Assembly (NCBI RefSeq): GCF_014648095.1
Contig: NZ_BMQL01000004.1
Coordinates: 124,001 to 188,000 of the forward strand
Source of the DNA: Deinococcus ruber
GTDB lineage: Bacteria > Deinococcota > Deinococci > Deinococcales > Deinococcaceae
Direction of reading: 5' to 3'
DNA length: 64,000 nucleotides
Position numbers and translations under genes: made by a program. The notes beneath the pieces were generated by a model that was given only the letters and a program-made list of their open reading frames with translations, had not been told where the DNA came from and made no database searches. This document shows positions 57,481 to 64,000 of this stretch, piece by piece. Each line of letters starts with the position of its first letter. Positions within the stretch are counted from its first letter, which is position 1.

Positions 57481-58635
57481 ATGCTCATGAACGTCCTGCT
57501 TGCCTTCATTCCTCTCAGCCTGCTGCTGGAGTACGTGTTTCATTCGCCGCCGCTGTGGGTCTTTGCCACTGCCACCATCGCGATCATTCCGCTGGCCGAC
57601 TGGCTGCGGAAGGCCACCGAACAGGTCGCGGCGCGGGCCGGGCAGACCATCGGCGGCCTGCTGAATGTCACGTTCGGCAATCTGGCAGAACTCATCATCG
57701 CCATTTTCGTGCTGCTGGGCGGCAATACGGCGGTGGTCAAGGCGCAGATTACCGGGAGCATCATCGGAAACGCGCTGCTGGGGCTGGGCCTCGCCATTCT
57801 GATCGGCAGTTTTGGCCGCGCCCGCCAGAAGTTCAGCGGAGCCAACGCCGGGCAGCTCAATTCGATGCTGTTTCTGGTGGTGGTGGCGCTGCTGCTGCCC
57901 GCGCTGTTCGACTACACCGAGCGGCTGCCCGGTTTCGCGGCGGCGAGCGAGGCAGCCAGAAACAACCTCGACGAGTATCTGAGCCTGGGCGTGGCAGTGG
58001 TGCTGATCGCGGTCTATGCGCTGAATCTGGTGTACACGCTGGTGACGCACAAAGACGTGTTCGCCTCGGAGGAAGGCGAGGAGGAACATAGCGGGCCGCT
58101 GTGGCCTGTCTGGCAGGCGGCGGCAGTGCTGGTGGGGGCCACTGCTCTGATCGCCTTCGAATCCGAGATGCTGTCGGGGGCGCTGGAAGCGACGAGTACC
58201 ACGCTGGGCCTCAGCCCGTTCTTTCTGGGCATTATCGTGCTGGCGGTGGTGGGCAATTTTGCCGAGTACATTGCGGGCAGTTACTTTGCGCGGCAGGGAA
58301 AGACTGGGCTGGCGATCAATATCGCGGTGGGCGCGACCATTCAGGTGGCCCTGTTCACTGCGCCGCTGCTGGTGCTCATCTCGTATGCCATCGGCAAGCC
58401 CATGAATCTGGTGTTTTCCAGCCCGCTGGAACTGGTCGCCATCGTCGCCGTCGCGCTGATCGTGACCACTGTGACCAAAGACGGCGAGGCGACCTGGTTC
58501 GAGGGCGTGCTGCTGATTACCGTGTATCTGCTGCTGGGACTGGCGTTCTACTTCGTCACCCCGAAAGTCGAGAGTGCGCTGCCTACTCTGCCGCCGCCTC
58601 TCGCTGCCGCTTCAGCGCCTTTCGCAGCACTCTGA
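57481..58635 (+). CDS. cax: calcium/proton exchanger
   Basis: A 384-residue Cax-type antiporter: about eleven hydrophobic segments and two alpha-repeat motifs, [20 protein letters not shown] and [17 protein letters not shown] (GNxxE). An acidic central loop ([10 protein letters not shown]) separates the halves. Exports Ca2+ in exchange for protons. TATACC lies eight bases before the first ATG. The last 53 bases overlap the convergent DinB gene. Confidence 0.9.
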   Translation: MLMNVLLAFIPLSLLLEYVFHSPPLWVFATATIAIIPLADWLRKATEQVAARAGQTIGGLLNVTFGNLAELIIAIFVLLGGNTAVVKAQITGSIIGNALLGLGLAILIGSFGRARQKFSGANAGQLNSMLFLVVVALLLPALFDYTERLPGFAAASEAARNNLDEYLSLGVAVVLIAVYALNLVYTLVTHKDVFASEEGEEEHSGPLWPVWQAAAVLVGATALIAFESEMLSGALEATSTTLGLSPFFLGIIVLAVVGNFAEYIAGSYFARQGKTGLAINIAVGATIQVALFTAPLLVLISYAIGKPMNLVFSSPLELVAIVAVALIVTTVTKDGEATWFEGVLLITVYLLLGLAFYFVTPKVESALPTLPPPLAAASAPFAAL

Positions 58636-59146
58636 TCTGCCCTCTGTGGCTCAGTTCGTCTTCCATGACGTGAAACCACGCCCAGTAGTGATTTGGGTGA
58701 AAGTCGTCCCAGCCAGTCAGTATGCCAAGGAGCCACGTGTCGTCGCGCTGAGTCAGTTCATGCAGGGTCACGGCGCGGCTGTGTTCCAGTTCGCTCAGCA
58801 GTTCCTTCAGCGTGCGTCCCGTCACCCGCTCTCCGCGTTTGCCGAACGACATCGCCCCCCTAAACGGCGTGAATTCGGTGGCGGCATAAGGATTGACTCC
58901 GCGAAAACTGAAGAGGTGATACAGCCGGTCGAGCGCCGCAATGTGCGCCAGGAGCATGCCGATGCTGTTCGAGAATCCGGCGGGAAGACTGTCCAACTCC
59001 TCGTCGGGGATGTCTTCCACAGCCTGAAGCGTGGTCATGCGGGCATAGCTCATCATCTGAACCAGTGCGCCGATGTGGGGCGTGTACTCCGGCTGGGCTT
59101 CGATGCGGAACCAGCGAGACGGGTCAGCGGGTTGGGGATCGGTCAT
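58583..59146 (-). CDS. DinB-family protein, copy 1
   Basis: A 187-residue four-helix DinB/DUF664 protein: [17 protein letters not shown] and [20 protein letters not shown] carry the metal-binding His residues. The family includes thiol- or mycothiol/bacillithiol-dependent enzymes and is expanded in Deinococcus. ATG at 59146 is six bases after TATGCT. Ends inside the 3' end of cax. Confidence 0.85.
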   Translation of the reverse strand: MTDPQPADPSRWFRIEAQPEYTPHIGALVQMMSYARMTTLQAVEDIPDEELDSLPAGFSNSIGMLLAHIAALDRLYHLFSFRGVNPYAATEFTPFRGAMSFGKRGERVTGRTLKELLSELEHSRAVTLHELTQRDDTWLLGILTGWDDFHPNHYWAWFHVMEDELSHRGQIRVLRKALKRQREAAAE

Positions 59147-59211
59147 GGGGCAAGCATAGAGGACACGCAGCACTCGTCGGTGCTCAGATGCCGCCCAGCC
59201 GCACTGTATGC

Positions 59212-59805
59212 CTACTCCTGCGCTTTCAGCTTCTGTTGCAGAGCTTCCTTTTCCTGTGCGGCCACGGTCACGGCTTTTCTCAGAATCCTGATCTGCCCCC
59301 GGTGGCTCACCTCGTCTTCCATGACGTGAAACCAAGCCCAGTGCTGATTCATATCCTCGAAGCCGGGCGCAGCGATGCGCGACGCCAGCCACGCATCGTC
59401 GCGTTTTGCCAGTTCGCGCAGGGTGGCGGCGCGGCTCTGCTCCAGTTCGCTCAGCAGGCTTTCCAGCGGGCGATCAAACACCCGCCCTCCTTCCTCGCCG
59501 AAGGTCATGGCCCCCTTGTAGGGCGCATATTCGGGCGTATCGAAGGGGTCGCCCCCCTCGAAGCAGACTGCGTGATACAGCCGGTCTGTGGCAGCGATAT
59601 GGGCCAGCAACATCCCGACGGAGTTGGAAAATCCGTCGGGAATGGCGTCCAGCTCTACTTTTGTCATGCCCTTCACGGCCTGCACGGTGGTCATGCGGGC
59701 ATAGTTCATCATCTCGACCAGTGCGCCGATGCTGGGCGTGTACTCCGGCTGGGGTTCGATGCGGCACCAGCGAGACGGGTCGGCGGCGTGCTGGGAGTCG
59801 GTCAT
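59212..59805 (-). CDS. DinB-family protein, copy 2
   Basis: A 197-residue paralogue of the previous gene ([39 protein letters not shown]). It keeps the same His residues. TATCCT six bases before the ATG gives it its own leaderless promoter. Tandem duplication; a charged C-terminal tail ([13 protein letters not shown]) is specific to this copy. Confidence 0.85.
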   Translation of the reverse strand: MTDSQHAADPSRWCRIEPQPEYTPSIGALVEMMNYARMTTVQAVKGMTKVELDAIPDGFSNSVGMLLAHIAATDRLYHAVCFEGGDPFDTPEYAPYKGAMTFGEEGGRVFDRPLESLLSELEQSRAATLRELAKRDDAWLASRIAAPGFEDMNQHWAWFHVMEDEVSHRGQIRILRKAVTVAAQEKEALQQKLKAQE

Positions 59806-59856
59806 GCTGTCAGGATAACGGTGCGCCGGGAGATGGAGTACATCCCACCGATATCC

Positions 59857-60693
59857 TCAGTATTTGTAAAAGCCCTCGCCGCTCTTGCGCCCCAGCAGGC
59901 CCGCCTGCACCATCTTCCGCAGCAGGGGGCTGGGGCGGTATTTGTCGTCGCCCAGCCCCTTATGCAGCACTTCCATGATGCTCAGGCAGGTGTCCAGCCC
60001 GATGAAGTCCGCGAGCGTCAGCGGCCCCATCGGGTGATTCATCCCCAGCTTCATGATGCCGTCGATGGCCTCTTTGTCGGCCACGCCTTCCATCACGCAC
60101 TGAATCGCCTCGTTCAGCATCGGCATCAGAATGCGGTTCGAGACGAAGCCGGGGAAGTCGTTGCAGGTCAGCGGCGTCTTGCCCATCTTCTGTGCCACGT
60201 CCAGCACCGTCTGCGCCGTCTCGTCGCTGGTTTGATGGCCCCGAATCACCTCGACAAGCTGCATGATCGGCACCGGATTCATAAAGTGCATGCCGATGAA
60301 GCGGTCGGCCCGCCCCGACGCACTAGCAAGCGCCGTGATCGGGATGCTGCTGGTGTTGCTCGCCAGAATGCCGCCCGGTTTGACGATCTCGCCCAGCGTG
60401 CGGAACAGTTCGGCCTTGATGCCCTCGTTTTCCACAATCGCTTCGACCACCAGATCGGCATGGGCCAGAGCCTGCAAATCGGTGGTAAACGATAGGCGGG
60501 CCAGGATGTCGGCAGGCGTTTCGGTCAGTTTGCCCTTTTCGTGCAGGCGGGCAAGGCTCTTCTCGATATTGGCCTCACCCTTCGCCAGAAATTCGTTGTT
60601 TACGTCCTGCACCATCACGCTGAAGCCGGACTGCGCTGCAACCTGGGCAATTCCGGCCCCCATCTGACCTGCACCGATCACGGCTATTTGCAT
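59857..60693 (-). CDS. hbd: 3-hydroxybutyryl-CoA dehydrogenase
   Basis: A 278-residue enzyme with the NAD-binding [14 protein letters not shown], catalytic His region [34 protein letters not shown] and ending [13 protein letters not shown]. Oxidises or reduces the 3-hydroxy group of C4 acyl-CoAs. With the upstream thiolase it can make or break acetoacetyl-CoA units. Its ATG lies inside the end of a small upstream ORF (10-base overlap). Confidence 0.93.
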   Translation of the reverse strand: MQIAVIGAGQMGAGIAQVAAQSGFSVMVQDVNNEFLAKGEANIEKSLARLHEKGKLTETPADILARLSFTTDLQALAHADLVVEAIVENEGIKAELFRTLGEIVKPGGILASNTSSIPITALASASGRADRFIGMHFMNPVPIMQLVEVIRGHQTSDETAQTVLDVAQKMGKTPLTCNDFPGFVSNRILMPMLNEAIQCVMEGVADKEAIDGIMKLGMNHPMGPLTLADFIGLDTCLSIMEVLHKGLGDDKYRPSPLLRKMVQAGLLGRKSGEGFYKY

Positions 60694-60998
60694 AGTAGAT
60701 TTCCCTCTATGGCTGTCTTTGTCTTCGAAACGATGTCTTGCACGCCCGTTATCATATTCATGCCACGCTCTCCTTGAGAGCCATACATTTGAATTGCCGC
60801 TTCGACTCCTACCAAGAACTCTTTGCGTTCATCCAAGGAGAAAATACGTAGATCTATCTCTACTTGTTTAATCGCATTCGTCAATGCAATCTCAAACGAT
60901 AAACTTTTGGTTCCTGCTTGAGCTTTGGAGCAAAAGTTACGCAGTAAGTGACCTGAAATGCAGTCTTCTTCCAAATCGGTATAAATAATCTTCGGCAT
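60684..60998 (-). CDS. hypothetical protein within the thiolase-hbd operon
   Basis: A 104-residue protein ([48 protein letters not shown]) with clearly lower GC and more Lys, Ile, Asn codons than its neighbours, suggesting recent transfer. No family recognised. It starts one base after the YciI stop and overlaps hbd by ten bases, so it is translated with them despite its foreign look. Confidence 0.65.
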   Translation of the reverse strand: MPKIIYTDLEEDCISGHLLRNFCSKAQAGTKSLSFEIALTNAIKQVEIDLRIFSLDERKEFLVGVEAAIQMYGSQGERGMNMITGVQDIVSKTKTAIEGNLLCK

Positions 60999-60999
60999 T

Positions 61000-61314
61000 T
61001 CACTCAACCAGCGGCACACCGTCTATCTCAATCCCCCGCCCGCGCTTCACTGGCGTAAACGCTGTGTAGCTGTATTCAGAGCAGCCTTCCACTACAAATG
61101 GGTCCTGTGCAAACACGGCTTCCAGCTCTGCCTGCGTGTCGGCCTTTGCCAGAATGACGCCGCCGCTGCTATCGGCCTTGCGCCCCGACACCAGAAACAG
61201 CCCGCTGCGGTAGTGCTGGTCGAGCCATTCGCGGTGGCGCGGCGTGACGGCGGCGACCTCGTCGGCACTTTTCAGGTAGCGGCTGACGATCATGAACAGG
61301 GTAGGGGCGCTCAT
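61000..61314 (-). CDS. YciI-family protein
   Basis: A 104-residue YciI-like ferredoxin-fold protein ([49 protein letters not shown]). His and Asp residues of the family active site (RPRH-like PRHREWLD) are present. Lies 4 bases after the thiolase gene; probable accessory role, function unproven. Confidence 0.85.
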   Translation of the reverse strand: MSAPTLFMIVSRYLKSADEVAAVTPRHREWLDQHYRSGLFLVSGRKADSSGGVILAKADTQAELEAVFAQDPFVVEGCSEYSYTAFTPVKRGRGIEIDGVPLVE

Positions 61315-61318
61315 GGCT

Positions 61319-62500
<1,182 letters not shown>

Positions 62501-62608
62501 ACAGGCAGTCTAGCGCAGAGGCTAACGGGCGTTTGGTGAATGGCAACGTGAAGAGCGGGCGTTCCTGCTCCAGTTCCAGTGTTCTGCGTCAAGGTGCTTT
62601 CAAAGAGG

Positions 62609-62642
62609 AAGAGCCGCCAGATCATCACGTCTGGCGGCTCTT
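62609..62642 (-). terminator. terminator after the TMEM175-type gene
   Basis: AAGAGCCGCCAGA (62609-62621) pairs exactly with TCTGGCGGCTCTT (62630-62642) around eight bases; CCTCTTTG follows on the minus strand. Confidence 0.75.
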
Positions 62643-62654
62643 CTGTGCCCAGCT

Positions 62655-63281
62655 TCAGCTTCTTCTGTTCGGCTGGTTCTTTGTGGCCTCTACCTGTTCC
62701 AGAATGCGCTCGATGCGCTTGTCTGGAATCAACCACATCAGCGCCACCGCAATCAGCAGGACACCTGAAAGAATGACGCCAGCCTGCCCGAAGAAAGGGG
62801 AGACCGTGGCGATGACATAGCCAGCCACCGATAGGATGCCTTTGCGGTCGCTCGCGCCGCCAGTGGCCTGTTCGAGCAGGTTGTTCTGAGGGTCGGCCCG
62901 CACAATCGCTATCACCAGCAGGGTATAAGCCGCGCCGCACATCAGGGCTATAAACCCGTAACTGGTCATCGGGTTGGCAGCAAAATGGCTTTCACCGGCC
63001 CAGCCCGAAACGAACGGAAACAGCGACAGCCAGAACAGCAGGTGCAGGTTGGCCCACAGAATCGTGCCGTTTACCTTCCTGACGGTATGCATCATATGAT
63101 GATGATTGTTCCAGTAGATGCCGACGTAAATAAAGCTGATGGCGTAAGCAAGGAACTTGGGCCACAGTGGTTTGAGATCGCCCCACTCATGCCCTTCTGG
63201 AATCCTGAGTTCCAGCACCATGATCGTGATAATGATGGCGAGCACACCATCGGAAAAGGCTTCCAGTCTGGATTTATTCAT
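62655..63281 (-). CDS. TMEM175-family potassium channel
   Basis: A 208-residue membrane protein with the TMEM175 (DUF1211) signature RLEAFSDGVLAIIITIMVLE at the N terminus, NHHHMMHTV and about six membrane segments. Bacterial members are K+-selective channels. A His cluster (NHHHMMH) sits after the third segment. Confidence 0.87.
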   Translation of the reverse strand: MNKSRLEAFSDGVLAIIITIMVLELRIPEGHEWGDLKPLWPKFLAYAISFIYVGIYWNNHHHMMHTVRKVNGTILWANLHLLFWLSLFPFVSGWAGESHFAANPMTSYGFIALMCGAAYTLLVIAIVRADPQNNLLEQATGGASDRKGILSVAGYVIATVSPFFGQAGVILSGVLLIAVALMWLIPDKRIERILEQVEATKNQPNRRS

Positions 63282-63383
63282 CGGTCCTTGGTTTCCTTTG
63301 AGTGGAGATATCGAAGAGCTGCATTGAGATCAAAGAATGAAATCGTGAGAATAAACGTCTGGAACGAAAATGGTGATAACAAA

Positions 63384-63415
63384 AGCAGTCAGCCCTAAAA
63401 CACAGACTGACTGCT
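63384..63415 (-). terminator. terminator after sufD
   Basis: AGCAGTCAG (63384-63392) pairs with CTGACTGCT (63407-63415); on the minus strand TTTTGTTATC follows. Confidence 0.7.
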
Positions 63416-63430
63416 GAGGCTGACTCTAGA

Positions 63431-64000
63431 TTAAGCCGCGCCGACCTTGTTGGCAATGATGCCTTCGATATAGGCCACCACGCTTTTCAGGGGTACACGG
63501 GTCAGCACGTCTTCCAGAAAGGCCGTGACCAGCATCTTTTCGGCCTGTTCCTCGCGAATGCCGCGCGATTTCAGGAAGAACAGTTGCTCCTGATCGACGG
63601 GGCCGGTGGTGCTGCCGTGCGAGCAGCGCACATCGTTGGCATTGATTTCGAGCTGCGGCACCGAGAAGTTGTGCGCCTCGCTGCTCAGCATCAGGGTGCG
63701 GTGTTTCTGGTAGGCGTCGGTCTTCTGGGCATTCAGATCGACTTTGATCATGCCGGAAAACACGCCCACGCTTCTATCGTCGCTGACACCCTTGTACAGC
63801 AGGTCGCTGTGCGCGTTGGCGGCGGCGTGGTGCTGCAAGGTGTAATGGTCGAAGTGCTGGTCCTCGTTGGCGAAATACAGCGCCAGCATCTCGGAATCGC
63901 TGCCCTGACCACGCAGATAGCTCTGCATTTCGGTGCGGCTCAGGGTTCCGCCCATCGTCACGACGAGGCTGTTCAGGGTGGCGTCTTTGCCCACGTCGCC
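63431..64000 (-). CDS. sufD: Fe-S cluster assembly protein SufD, C-terminal part (cut by window)
   Basis: The frame is open to the last base of the window. The visible 190 residues show the SufB/SufD beta-helix and the signature SHGSTTGPVDQEQLFFLKSR followed by GI and a helical end. With SufB and SufC it forms the scaffold for Fe-S assembly. The upstream part of the gene is outside the window; distinction from SufB rests on the SufD-like FFLKSRGI. Confidence 0.85.
   Translation of the reverse strand, partial: GDVGKDATLNSLVVTMGGTLSRTEMQSYLRGQGSDSEMLALYFANEDQHFDHYTLQHHAAANAHSDLLYKGVSDDRSVGVFSGMIKVDLNAQKTDAYQKHRTLMLSSEAHNFSVPQLEINANDVRCSHGSTTGPVDQEQLFFLKSRGIREEQAEKMLVTAFLEDVLTRVPLKSVVAYIEGIIANKVGAA

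Overview
The window looks like chromosomal DNA of a Deinococcus or a close relative. The DNA is GC-rich with little space between genes. More than twenty genes have a TANNNT -10 hexamer only 5-8 bases before an ATG or GTG and no ribosome binding site, the leaderless layout known to be common in this genus. The murG-murC-murB-ftsQ-ftsA order also fits. I see no phage, CRISPR array, rRNA or intact insertion sequence, so this is mostly core chromosome with a few accessory patches.

Layout. 1-9 kb: the end of an Fe-S protein with a repetitive tail, an Rrf2 regulator, two tandem DsbA-like secreted thioredoxins, RqcH/NFACT, and para-aminobenzoate genes (a PabB-PabA fusion plus PabC). 9-15 kb: thiamine uptake and use (thiB, thiP, thiQ and a thiamine pyrophosphokinase, headed by a TPP riboswitch), split by an opposite-strand secreted-protein gene. 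15-24 kb: Nudix, acyltransferase, an operon of three Roadblock/LC7 proteins, ybaB-recR, an NrtR-like regulator with a candidate operator on its own start codon, a GNAT enzyme, a PpiC-type foldase, TetR and LysE genes. 24-32 kb: a five-gene, overlapping MarR-TolC-TolC-adaptor-RND efflux operon. 32-43 kb: mixed metabolism (DUF4258 protein, LLM flavoenzyme, P-loop kinase, mnmE, two tandem HAD phosphatases with acpS, aminotransferase, nucleoside hydrolase-DUF402-DUF554 operon).

43.6-45.2 kb: tRNA-Val(GAC) with promoter and terminator, a small membrane protein, a 43-codon ORF and a non-coding stretch with two long near-perfect hairpins. This stretch lies directly downstream of ftsA, where ftsZ is usually found. 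45-51 kb: the division and wall cluster murG, murC, murB, ftsQ, ftsA, mostly with 4-base overlaps; FtsQ carries an unusual insert of about seven 19-residue repeats. 51-64 kb: TPR protein, NAD(P)HX repair enzyme, DUF4388 protein, membrane protein, AhpD-like and MazG-like proteins, Ca2+/H+ exchanger, two tandem DinB proteins, a thiolase-YciI-hydroxybutyryl-CoA dehydrogenase operon, a TMEM175-type channel, and the end of sufD cut by the window edge.

A scattered family of intergenic inverted repeats built around GGAGTGGGAAGTGGGAAC or GTGGCTTGTGG runs through the window, often at gene ends. The most unusual items are the hairpin region that sits in the place of ftsZ, the FtsQ repeat insert, the triple Roadblock operon, the interrupted thiamine operon and the PIAGT-type PabB fusion.
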